A stretch of 7,394 nt of DNA from DASTGO01 sp035719045 (lineage in GTDB: Bacteria > Actinomycetota > Actinomycetes > Actinomycetales > Kineosporiaceae), in the NCBI GenBank assembly GCA_035719045.1, contig DASTGO010000015.1:1-7394 (forward strand). The letters run 5' to 3'. The notes below the pieces were generated by a model. It searched no databases. It was not told where the DNA came from and saw nothing but the letters and a program-made list of their open reading frames with translations. A program made the position numbers and the translations under genes. This document shows, in pieces, positions 1 to 5,870 of the stretch. Each line of letters begins with the position of its first letter. The stretch's first letter is position 1.

Positions 1-681
1 CTGCACATCGCGTCCGCCCAGGGGTCGATGGCAGATGGGTCGATGACCCTCACCGTGGATGAGCACGCCCGCGACCTCGTCACCATCGCCGGGATCCTCA
101 CTCGCAACAGGGAGAACAACACGGACCCGGCACGGCTCCCCCTGCGTGGGCACCGCAAGAGCCGGCAGTTGCGGGACACGGTCGTTGAGTTCGACGGCGA
201 GAGCGCGGCCGGGGTGATCCCGCGTCACGCGCTGTTCGGCGGGTTGTGGACGGTGATCCGGGTCCCGGTGTCACAGGCCGGGCGGATCGCCAAGGTGACC
301 GCGAAGACCACCGGGCCGATGTCCCCGTTCTGCCTCGCGTTCTTCGGTGACGCTGTGACCCCCGCAGACCTGATCGCGCACGTCGGTGCCGTCCCACTCA
401 CGTCCCGTGTGGACGGGTACGGGCCGTTCGACTGGGACGCTGACGCCCTCACCGAACTCGGCTTTCTGCAGGCCATCGGCGGGCCTGGGCAGGCAGCTGG
501 CTACGACCCTGGGTATGAGACCAGCCCTCACACCGGGTCGTCGACACCGCTGACAGGAATCCTCAACAGCGAAGCTGGCTGGGATTACCAGTCCTCGTTC
601 CCGCCGTGGCTGTGGGTCGCCGAATGGGCCCTCGACTCCTGCTACATCGAGGGTCGGGTCTGGCCGGCCCCGCCGGAGTGA
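1..681 (+). CDS. Probable phage minor tail / structural protein, left-truncated
   Basis: The reading frame is open to the first base of the window and ends with TGA at 679-681. ATG codons at 28 and 43 exist, but the run AGGGG sits only 3 nt before the ATG at 28, too close for a good ribosome binding site, so I read this as the C-terminal part of a longer protein. The visible part is at least 217 aa. It begins with a short helical stretch (VDEHARDLVTIAGILTRNRE) of a kind I associate, from memory, with actinophage minor tail proteins. After this come mostly beta-type sequence and Gly/Pro-rich turns, ending in a Trp-rich tail (PPWLWVAEWALDSC). No enzyme motif, signal peptide or membrane segment is seen. 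It is followed after 10 nt by another beta-rich protein in the same direction and then a holin-like gene, which fits the end of a tail module. The tail assignment is inference from context and composition. Confidence 0.6.
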   Translation: MHIASAQGSMADGSMTLTVDEHARDLVTIAGILTRNRENNTDPARLPLRGHRKSRQLRDTVVEFDGESAAGVIPRHALFGGLWTVIRVPVSQAGRIAKVTAKTTGPMSPFCLAFFGDAVTPADLIAHVGAVPLTSRVDGYGPFDWDADALTELGFLQAIGGPGQAAGYDPGYETSPHTGSSTPLTGILNSEAGWDYQSSFPPWLWVAEWALDSCYIEGRVWPAPPE

Positions 682-691
682 GGAGTCGGTC

Positions 692-1471
692 GTGAGCAGG
701 TACAGGATCGTCACGACCAGGGCCTCCCCCGTCCCTGGTAGCCAGCAGGCATGGGATTTCACTGCAGGATGGGACCGTCCTCAGCCGTCCTTGCAGCTCA
801 TCGGAGGGACATCGGCGTTGTCGGACGGCGATCCCCTTACGGGGTACGAGTGGCAGACCTACCCTCCGGACATGTCCGAGCCCTGGACGCGTGAGGTCAC
901 CGTCGACTACGCGATCGAGGTGCCTGCGAAGGCCTACTCGGTGAGTGAGATGCGGGTTCCGGTGACCGCGTGCATCGCGGTCACTGGAGGCGTGAACCCG
1001 CCGCACATCAACGCCTACGAGACGCGTTTTCTGATCCTGGAGGCGGTCGCTGTGGGCGATTGGACGGCCGTCGACTACGGCTACCGGTACGGGAACAGGC
1101 TCGTTCTTGCTTCCGGGACGCGGATCGACCACTACACGGAGCAGCCTCCAAGTCAGTGGAACACCAGGCACCCGAACACGCTGCAGTACACGCTGACCCC
1201 CGTCCAGTTCGGATCGCAGCGAGTCGAGCAGGTGAAGGCGAGCGGCCTGCGGCTCGGGATCTGTGTCAGCAGTGATGCTCCGGACTACGCCAGCAAGGTG
1301 CAGTGGTGGGTGTCGGAGATCGGATCCGTCGAGGTGGACTGGTGGGTGCAGGACGACGTAGTCCCGCCGCTGCATCAGGTTCGCCGTCCGGGCGGAATGG
1401 ACTCGCACGCTGCCCTGGCGCGAGGTCGAGCGACCCGGCAGTCGTCCGGGTTGGCGCGGGGCATGTTGTGA
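692..1471 (+). CDS. Probable phage tail / receptor-contact protein, beta-rich
   Basis: This 259-aa protein starts at GTG 692; GAGGAG, which overlaps the stop of the previous gene, lies about 6 nt upstream, so the two are probably co-translated. It has many alternating hydrophobic/polar stretches and aromatic residues typical of beta sandwiches. A DGDPLTGYEWQ segment near residues 45-55 resembles the loop found in discoidin or galactose-binding-like folds, but that resemblance is weak. Trp pairs occur late in the protein (VQWWVSEIG, VDWWVQDD). The last 30 residues are basic and low in structure. No catalytic motif, signal peptide or transmembrane helix is visible. Position between a tail-like gene and a holin-like gene suggests a minor tail, fibre or baseplate-associated protein that contacts the host surface. 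I do not recognise a specific family, so the function is inference. Confidence 0.72.
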   Translation: MSRYRIVTTRASPVPGSQQAWDFTAGWDRPQPSLQLIGGTSALSDGDPLTGYEWQTYPPDMSEPWTREVTVDYAIEVPAKAYSVSEMRVPVTACIAVTGGVNPPHINAYETRFLILEAVAVGDWTAVDYGYRYGNRLVLASGTRIDHYTEQPPSQWNTRHPNTLQYTLTPVQFGSQRVEQVKASGLRLGICVSSDAPDYASKVQWWVSEIGSVEVDWWVQDDVVPPLHQVRRPGGMDSHAALARGRATRQSSGLARGML

Positions 1472-1533
1472 CCCCGAGACGGTAAGGCGGGGCCGCGTGC
1501 AGGGTGCGCCGCGTGGTTGGGGTCGCAGGGTGG

Positions 1534-1575
1534 GGTCCCGGGGCCGTCGTGGGGCGGCGGTCCCGGGGCCCCGGG
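1534..1575. repeat. 12-bp direct repeat and 14-bp GC palindrome before the holin-like gene
   Basis: GGTCCCGGGGCC occurs at 1534-1545 and again at 1559-1570 (25-nt period). The second copy overlaps a perfect palindrome CCCGGGGCCCCGGG at 1562-1575. They lie in the 151-nt spacer between the second tail-like gene and the holin-like gene. They could be a small regulatory or terminator-like structure, or simply chance in very GC-rich sequence; no T-tract follows. Confidence 0.35.
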
Positions 1576-1622
1576 CCTCCACCGGTTGGAGCCGCCCCGC
1601 GAGATTCGGAGGGATCACCCCC

Positions 1623-1946
1623 ATGCGAGCCTTCTTCACCGAGAACACGCCCCTGTTCGGGCTGGTCCTCGCCGTCCTCACACCCCTGGTCACCGCGGTC
1701 GCGCAGCAGCCCCGGTGGACGTCCCGGACCCGATCCATCGTGGGCGCGCTCGTGTCCCTGGTGGTCGGTTTCCTGACCGTCGCGACGGCCGGCAAGCTCG
1801 GCGACACGTCGACCCTGCTCACGACCCTGGCCCTGGTCGTCGCCGCCGCGGAGGCCTCCTACCAGAAGCTGTGGCGTGGCACCGGCCTGACGCAGATGAT
1901 CGAGAACGCGACCAGCCCGCGCCAGGTCAAGCCGCTCCGGTTCTGA
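1623..1946 (+). CDS. Small three-helix membrane protein, putative holin
   Basis: I chose ATG 1623 because GGAGGG at 1608-1613 lies 9 nt upstream; a GTG at 1497 in the same frame would only add an Arg/Gly-rich stretch of poor coding quality. The 107-aa product has three hydrophobic segments: about residues 11-27, 39-57 and 64-79. Charged residues (RWTSRTR) lie between the first two, and a short polar, basic tail ends QVKPLRF. Size and topology fit a class I phage holin, which forms lesions in the cytoplasmic membrane so that endolysin reaches the cell wall. The location directly after tail-type genes supports a lysis role. However, no endolysin is seen next to it, and many small phage membrane proteins have the same look, so holin is an inference. 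The coding frame has strong GC at third positions. Confidence 0.75.
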   Translation: MRAFFTENTPLFGLVLAVLTPLVTAVAQQPRWTSRTRSIVGALVSLVVGFLTVATAGKLGDTSTLLTTLALVVAAAEASYQKLWRGTGLTQMIENATSPRQVKPLRF

Positions 1947-1951
1947 CCGGA
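1936..1951 (+). terminator. Short hairpin over the stop of the holin-like gene
   Basis: TCCGGT (1936-1941) and ACCGGA (1946-1951) form a 6-bp stem with a 4-nt loop that includes most of the TGA stop codon. No T-run follows. It is a weak candidate for a transcript end of the late operon. Confidence 0.25.
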
Positions 1952-2059
1952 TCGCCGGAATCGGCACCCTTGGCTCAAGGCGTGACGCGGTTGCGGCGGA
2001 TACCATCGTGGTGTTGACGGCCCGTCCGGTCGCCGACGCTCACCGGCAGTAGCAAGCCG

Positions 2060-2075
2060 CTGGAGGATCCTCCAG
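2060..2075. repeat. Perfect 16-bp palindrome
   Basis: CTGGAGGATCCTCCAG is fully self-complementary with no loop. It could be bound by a dimeric regulator or recombination accessory protein. There is no second copy in the window that I could find, so an operator role is only a possibility. Confidence 0.5.
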
Positions 2076-2228
2076 ATGGGCGGCGAGTAACGGCCCATGG
2101 TTCCGGGTCGGGGCTCTGTGCCTTCGAGGCGCGGGGGGTGCATGGTCCGGCGATCCTGCATCCGAGGGAGGGGTTCGCTCCCCCGAAGAACCGCCCTCCG
2201 GTGAGTGTCGGTGATCGACGGGCCGTCC

Positions 2229-2253
2229 CACGTAGCGGACGTAACGCTACGTG
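2229..2253. repeat. 9-bp inverted repeat abutting the tRNA fragment
   Basis: CACGTAGCG (2229-2237) pairs with CGCTACGTG (2245-2253) around the loop GACGTAA. There is no T-tract on either side, so it is not a classical terminator. It touches the acceptor end of the tRNA-like sequence, which would suit a recombinase core or arm site, but this is inference. Confidence 0.45.
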
Positions 2254-2280
2254 TGGGCGAAGGGATTCGAACCCCTGACC
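2253..2280 (-). other. tRNA 3'-end fragment; candidate attP core
   Basis: Read on the minus strand, this contains GGTCAGGGGTTCGAATCCCT. That gives a typical variable-loop end (GGTC), a 5-bp T-stem (AGGGG with CCCTT, one G-T pair), and a canonical 7-nt T-loop TTCGAAT. Immediately downstream is CGCCCAC, where the 3' acceptor strand should be. The matching 5' acceptor strand GTGGGCG, a D-arm and a proper anticodon arm with U33 are not found in the next 90 bases, and no CCA is encoded. So this is not a complete tRNA gene. Tyrosine-recombinase phages and plasmids commonly carry the 3' end of a host tRNA gene as the attachment core, which explains such a fragment well. No integrase is visible here; a decayed phage tRNA is the main alternative. 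Confidence 0.5.
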
Positions 2281-2333
2281 ACGACTATGCTGCCGCGGAA
2301 GCGTTCCGGGTAGCGGCGGGATAGAGGTGCCGG

Positions 2334-2852
2334 GTGGGTCAGCCCGACGAGGCGGAGATCGCCAAAGAGATCGCCTACCTGATGGGGATGCAGTCCGAAC
2401 GCCAATACCAGGAGTACGTCTCGGACGTACTGGGCGATCGAGACCCGGACGAGGTCACGCTCGCGGCGATCCGGTCACCACAGCTCGTGCGCCGCACCTT
2501 GGATGCGCTCACGGCGATCATCAACCAGATCAACATCGACCTGGCCGTGAACCGGAGGACCCGGGAACGGGACGCCGAGTGGGAGCGCGCCGCCCTGCGG
2601 GTGCAGAACCGGTACGGGATGGAACGGAACGCCGTCCAGCGGATCGTCAACGAGATCGACGAGCGTGAGGGCCGGCGGGGGAAGCCGAATCCGCGGGCTC
2701 GGGCGATGGAGCGGTTGGCGACCGAGAACCTGGCTGGCCCGGTCCCTCAGGGGAGGTTCCGGGATCTCCTCGAGGAGGAGAAGGCGAAGGTCGAGGCTCG
2801 CCGCAAGGCTGCCCGCCAGGCCGCAAGAGACGCGCGCCGCCGCTCTCGCTGA
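2334..2852 (+). CDS. Charged helical hypothetical phage protein (172 aa)
   Basis: Translation starts at GTG 2334 with GAGG at 2324-2327, 6 nt upstream. The 172-aa product is almost entirely helical and strongly charged. Residues 1-60 are acidic/mixed, 70-115 are rich in Arg/Glu heptad-like runs, and residues 145-172 form a highly basic tail (EEKAKVEARRKAARQAARDA). No cysteines, enzyme motif or membrane segment are present. The basic C-terminus could bind nucleic acid and the middle may form a coiled coil. It is the first gene right of the junction and lies 111 nt before the recombinase gene, so it may be the first early gene. I do not recognise a family and assign no function. Confidence 0.75.
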   Translation: MGQPDEAEIAKEIAYLMGMQSERQYQEYVSDVLGDRDPDEVTLAAIRSPQLVRRTLDALTAIINQINIDLAVNRRTRERDAEWERAALRVQNRYGMERNAVQRIVNEIDEREGRRGKPNPRARAMERLATENLAGPVPQGRFRDLLEEEKAKVEARRKAARQAARDARRRSR

Positions 2853-2920
2853 CTTGCCTTTCACGGCGTGTCGGGTCATCCTACAACCCGAGTCACCGTA
2901 CTCTCTCTAAAGTAGGTTCG

Positions 2921-2939
2921 GCCGGGTGAGCGACCCGGC
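2921..2939 (+). promoter_or_regulatory. Hairpin in the leader of the recombinase gene
   Basis: GCCGGGT (2921-2927) and ACCCGGC (2933-2939) form a 7-bp stem with loop GAGCG. It ends 12 nt before the AGGAG ribosome binding site of the next gene. No T-tract follows, although it could still end transcripts from the upstream gene. An AT-richer patch just before it (TCTCTAAAGTAGG, 2904-2916) may hold a -10-like element TAAAGT, but I see no matching -35. Confidence 0.35.
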
Positions 2940-2963
2940 TTCGCACAGGTCAGGAGCACAACG

Positions 2964-4283
2964 TTGGGACCCACCCCTCGCCGCGGCACCAGCCGCGCCA
3001 GCACCGCCACCCCCGAGAAGGCACCCGACACCACCCCCGCTGACGTCCAGGCCGCCATCGACGCGCTGGAAGACGACACTGCCCTGCAGGGCATCACCAG
3101 CGCCTACGAGGGCGTGGTGGCCGTGATGCGGCTCGTCCGTGGGGTCGCCAAGCGGGACCGGAACGACGAGCAGCGCTTCTTGTTCCGGGGCATCGACGCC
3201 GTCCTCAACGCTGTCGGCCCCGCCCTGCGCCGGGCGGGGATCATCCCAATCCCCCGCGTGCAGGAACGGGTGACCACGCAGGTCGCCACCCGGGCTGGCC
3301 GGATGATGAACCACACGCTCGTCAGGGTCACCTACGACTTCCGGGGCCCCGGCGGACCGGACGACGTGATCTCCGCCGAGAACATCCCCGGCGAGGCCAT
3401 GGACGTCGGGGACAAGAGCGTGTCCAAGGCGATGTCCGTCGCCTTCCGGACCGCCCTCATCCAACTGTTCGCCCTCCCCACCGACGAACCGGACCCGGAC
3501 GCCACCTGCCACGAGATCGGGAAGCAGGTCACCGAGGACGAAGTGCTCAAGGCCTTCCGGGACGCGGTCGAAGGCGCCAACGCGGAGGGCCCGGCCGCCG
3601 TCGCCGCCGCGCTGATCGAGGTCGGCAACGGGTACGGCCCGGACGTCCTCGGCGCCGTCCAAGTGCACGACAAGGAGGGCACCGAGATGACCGCGGACGC
3701 CCTGCTGCGGAAGATGATCGCCTGGTTCGAGCGGCAGGCGGCCGCCGCTGCGCAGGCCGGGCAGGATCCCGCGTCCCAGCAGGACGCCGTCGAGGGACCT
3801 ATCCGGGACGTCCACGCGGACGAGGCCCCGCAGACGTCGGTTCATCCCGAGCCTGCCCAGCCGGAGCCCGCACAGCCGACCCCGGTCGAGTCCCAGCCTG
3901 CGCAGCAGGCGGAGCAGGCGCCAGCGGAGCCGAGCAAGCCGCGCAGCCGCGACGAGGAGACCTTGGCCCGGGTGCGGGACGAGATCGCCTTCCAGGCCCG
4001 CGTCATGGGGAAGCCGGTCCACGCGTTCACTCGAACGCTCACCGCTCGAATCCGGGCCGGGTGGGAGCAGATGACTGTCACCCACTTGCGGGCCGCAGGT
4101 GAGTGGATGGTCGGCCAGCGTCCCGACGTCGTCAGGGCGTTGCGTGCCACTGGGAACGCGGCCGGTGCGACTCTGTATCAGGGCATGCCCAACCGTGGGC
4201 CCGCGGACCCGCGGATCCTCGCGCAGATCGAGGCTGGCGGGCTCGACGAGGGCGCGGCGGCCCCGCAGGGCGCGCGGGCGTGA
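2964..4283 (+). CDS. erf: ERF-family single-strand annealing recombinase
   Basis: The 439-aa protein starts at TTG 2964, fixed by AGGAG at 2952-2956, 7 nt upstream; no other in-frame start exists before it. Residues about 45-185 match the ERF superfamily: RFLFRGIDAVLNAVGPAL (71-88), an R-x-G-x-M-xx-H-T-L-V-R-V-T-Y-D strand (about 111-125), and the signature GEAMDVGDKSVSKAMSVAFR (143-162) leading into ALIQLFALPTDEPDPD. ERF proteins are phage annealases that bind single-stranded DNA and pair complementary strands, acting in recombination-dependent replication, genome circularisation and repair. Residues 210-265 are helical, 295-325 form a Pro/Gln/Glu-rich linker with EPAQP repeats, and 326-439 make a separate, basic, probably folded region not part of the core domain. 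A strong terminator follows at once. No partner exonuclease is evident next to it. Family assignment is secure; details of the C-terminal part are unknown. Confidence 0.93.
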   Translation: MGPTPRRGTSRASTATPEKAPDTTPADVQAAIDALEDDTALQGITSAYEGVVAVMRLVRGVAKRDRNDEQRFLFRGIDAVLNAVGPALRRAGIIPIPRVQERVTTQVATRAGRMMNHTLVRVTYDFRGPGGPDDVISAENIPGEAMDVGDKSVSKAMSVAFRTALIQLFALPTDEPDPDATCHEIGKQVTEDEVLKAFRDAVEGANAEGPAAVAAALIEVGNGYGPDVLGAVQVHDKEGTEMTADALLRKMIAWFERQAAAAAQAGQDPASQQDAVEGPIRDVHADEAPQTSVHPEPAQPEPAQPTPVESQPAQQAEQAPAEPSKPRSRDEETLARVRDEIAFQARVMGKPVHAFTRTLTARIRAGWEQMTVTHLRAAGEWMVGQRPDVVRALRATGNAAGATLYQGMPNRGPADPRILAQIEAGGLDEGAAAPQGARA

Positions 4284-4290
4284 TCATGCA

Positions 4291-4325
4291 GAAGGGGCGG
4301 CCAGGTGTCCCCTGGCCGCCCCTTC
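4291..4325. terminator. Bidirectional terminator between convergent genes
   Basis: GAAGGGGCGGCCAGG (4291-4305) and CCTGGCCGCCCCTTC (4311-4325) form a perfect 15-bp stem with a 5-nt loop. It begins 8 nt after the recombinase stop and ends 11 nt before the stop of the leftward gene. The stem carries AA and TT at its outer ends but no long U-tract, which is common in GC-rich actinobacteria. Its position strongly supports the reality of the leftward gene. Confidence 0.85.
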
Positions 4326-4336
4326 GCCGCATCTGG

Positions 4337-4798
4337 TCAGCGGGCGTGACCGGTGATGAGCGCGGTGGCTGGCGCGCTGGTCGCGTCACGGTGCCGGGCA
4401 AGCCAGCCCTCGAGGGTCGCGGCCGTTCCGTGCGGGTCGCCGTCGTTGGCGGTTCCAATCCGGTGCTCCGTGTCGACTCCGCTGGCCTCCGGGTCTGGAG
4501 TGGACCACAGGGCGACGACGTCGGCGAACTGGGCGCGGAGCGTTTCGGCGGCCATCCCGGGGATCACTGCGGCGATCTCCTCGTACGAGGTGTCTTCCAG
4601 CAGTTCGGTGAGCACCCACCGCTGCCAGGCGAGAGCTGTCTCAGCCCGCATCCGCCGCACGGCGTCGGCCCGCTCGCGCAGGGATCCGGTGCGGTCGCCG
4701 GCCTGCGCGAGGAGGTCGTAGCAGCGGTCCGCTGTCTCCCGGAGTGCTACCCCGTAGGCGATTCGTGCTCGGTCTGCTGGGAGGACGGTGTCGGACAC
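4337..4798 (-). CDS. Leftward 153-aa protein with possible helix-turn-helix; regulator or cargo gene
   Basis: This is the only convincing minus-strand gene. I chose GTG at 4798 because AGGAG (minus strand, 4809-4805) lies 6 nt upstream; the open frame extends further, but the added residues are Arg/Pro-rich and overlap the divergent gene. The protein is helical. Residues 15-65 (ALRETADRCYDLLAQAGDR and RADAVRRMRAETALAWQRWV) look like packed amphipathic helices. Residues 70-98 (SYEEIAAVIPGMAAETLRAQ) have the spacing of a helix-turn-helix like those of sigma region 4 or small phage regulators. The tail (105-153) is polar and probably less ordered. It is transcribed away from the early genes to its right and ends against a bidirectional terminator. 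That layout suits a repressor, immunity or lysogenically expressed cargo gene. The HTH call is tentative, and no named family is recognised. Confidence 0.75.
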   Translation of the reverse strand: MSDTVLPADRARIAYGVALRETADRCYDLLAQAGDRTGSLRERADAVRRMRAETALAWQRWVLTELLEDTSYEEIAAVIPGMAAETLRAQFADVVALWSTPDPEASGVDTEHRIGTANDGDPHGTAATLEGWLARHRDATSAPATALITGHAR

Positions 4799-5039
4799 TG
4801 CGGGCTCCTGGGTGCGGTATGCGGTTCGCGGGCGAGTGTGGCATGGGCGCCGGGGTGCCCTTCTCGGACACACCTGACTTGCATGATCTTTATAGAGGGT
4901 ACGATACTGGCGGCGGTTGGGCGAGAGCGCAGCCCGCCGGGAAGACGAGACGGAAACCAGCACCACCACTACCGTCCCGCTCCACCCACCAGAACCAGGC
5001 CCGCGCGAGCGACGCGGGAAGAAAGCAGGCCACGGAACC
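4799..5039. promoter_or_regulatory. Divergent promoter region
   Basis: This 241-nt spacer separates the leftward gene from the rightward 276-aa gene and contains the most AT-rich patch nearby. On the plus strand TTGCAT (4879-4884) and GATACT (4903-4908) are 18 nt apart; an alternative -10 is TACGAT (4900-4905, 15-nt spacing), a form common in Streptomyces. On the minus strand TATAAA (4894-4889) could be a -10, with no clear -35. The sequence TCGGACAC occurs at 4864-4871 and again at the leftward start codon (4791-4798), a possible but weak operator pair. A transcript from the plus promoter would have a leader of roughly 125 nt. Element assignment is by eye only. Confidence 0.45.
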
Positions 5040-5870
5040 ATGAGCACCCCCACCACCGACGTCACCCCCGACGGCGCCGCCTACTCCGAGACCGTGCAGG
5101 ACGACCTGACCCGGCTCGCCTCCCTCACCGTCCTCGAGGTCCTGGCTGCAAAGCAGAAGAGGCGGATCACGGAGGAGAAGGAACGGGTCCGCGCCCGCGC
5201 TCTCCGGCATATGAACGAGGTCCGCGCCACCCATGGGACCGGCCCCCGCTTCGAGGCGTACGACCCGAGCCTGGGCCACCTCTGTCACGTCAGCCTCGAG
5301 ACGGCCAAGCCCATCTACACGGTGGCGGACAAGGAAGCCCTCGCCGATCACATCCGCGCGGCCGCGCCCTCCGAGGTCGACGAGGTGTTCACCATCCGCA
5401 TCCACACCGGGTTCGGCAGCGACGCCGTCATCGACGCCCTGCTGGAGTGGCTGACCCGCTACGACGCCACGACCGTCTCCTACCAGCAGGGCACGGAGAT
5501 CCGGGCCCGCTACCTCGACACCCTGTACGAGAACTGCGAGATCGTCGAGCAGGACGTCACCGACCCGGCCACCGGTGACCCGGTCCCCGACCCGGACAAC
5601 CCCGACGTCAACCTCACCGAGCACGTCCTCGTCCACAAGACCACCGGGGCCGTCCTACCCGGCGTCAAGGTCGCCCCCGCCTCAACCGACGCCCCCAGTT
5701 TCTCCCTCAACAGCTGGAATCCGGGGATGAAGGACGCGATCGCCGCGCGGCTTCTCGCACGATACCCGGCCCTCGACAGCACTCCCGGCGTGGACGCCGA
5801 CGACGCCCCCGCTCCGGACACGCAGGCCCCGTCCACCGAGGCTGCCCCCGCACCCGAGAGCGACCAGTGA
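5040..5870 (+). CDS. Conserved-looking phage hypothetical protein (276 aa), early region
   Basis: I chose ATG 5040, since the upstream extension of the frame is low-quality; AGG about 10 nt upstream and GGAA nearer provide a modest binding site. Residues 20-60 form a strongly charged helix (AAKQKRRITEEKERVRARAL). A mixed alpha/beta region follows, with LGHLCHVSLETAKPIYTVADKEALADHI near 78-105 and DAVIDALLEWLTRYDATTVSYQQ near 128-150. The segment 165-215 is acidic and beta-like (PDPDNPDVNLTEHVLVHKTTG). The last 30 residues are Ala/Pro/Asp-rich and disordered. No known motif is identified. A Gam-like nuclease inhibitor or other recombination partner is imaginable from the helical start and the nearby ERF gene, but nothing in the sequence demonstrates it. 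Its stop overlaps the WhiB-like start by 4 nt (GTGA), so the two are probably expressed together. Confidence 0.8.
   Translation: MSTPTTDVTPDGAAYSETVQDDLTRLASLTVLEVLAAKQKRRITEEKERVRARALRHMNEVRATHGTGPRFEAYDPSLGHLCHVSLETAKPIYTVADKEALADHIRAAAPSEVDEVFTIRIHTGFGSDAVIDALLEWLTRYDATTVSYQQGTEIRARYLDTLYENCEIVEQDVTDPATGDPVPDPDNPDVNLTEHVLVHKTTGAVLPGVKVAPASTDAPSFSLNSWNPGMKDAIAARLLARYPALDSTPGVDADDAPAPDTQAPSTEAAPAPESDQ

Larger units (their letters stand above)
1947..2333. other. Gene-free junction rich in inverted repeats
   Basis: No frame here gives a convincing protein; the minus-strand frames are Pro/Arg-rich without plausible starts. The stretch holds a perfect 16-bp palindrome (2060-2075), hairpins at 2076-2098 (ATGGGC/GCCCAT), 2118-2132 (GTGCCT/AGGCGC, with one G-T pair) and 2166-2182 (GGGAG/CTCCC), a 9-bp stem at 2229-2253 and a tRNA 3'-end fragment at 2253-2280 on the minus strand. 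It separates the structural/lysis side from the early genes. A site of this type could serve as an attachment site, a regulatory leader or a transcript boundary. Confidence 0.6.

Noticed and set aside
563..1822. Long minus-strand open frame (419 codons) spanning tail-type and holin-like genes
   Set aside because: Pro/Arg-rich composition, no start signal, and it covers three supported features on the other strand.
2250..2345. A complete tRNA gene on the minus strand
   Set aside because: Only the T-arm and acceptor-like 3' end are present; no D-arm, no anticodon arm with U33 and no matching 5' acceptor strand were found.
2907..4085. Long minus-strand open frame (392 codons) opposite the recombinase gene
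   Set aside because: It is the mirror of a well-supported ERF gene; the product is Gly/Leu/Asp/Arg-rich without domains, as expected of antisense frames in GC-rich DNA.
4799..5065. N-terminal extension of the leftward gene
   Set aside because: The added residues are Arg/Pro-rich, overlap the divergent promoter and gene, and the GTG at 4798 has a far better ribosome binding site.
4103..5578. Long plus-strand open frame (491 codons) crossing the terminator and the leftward gene
   Set aside because: It passes through a strong 15-bp terminator stem and its product turns His/Arg/Pro-rich over the real 276-aa gene, so it is a shadow frame.
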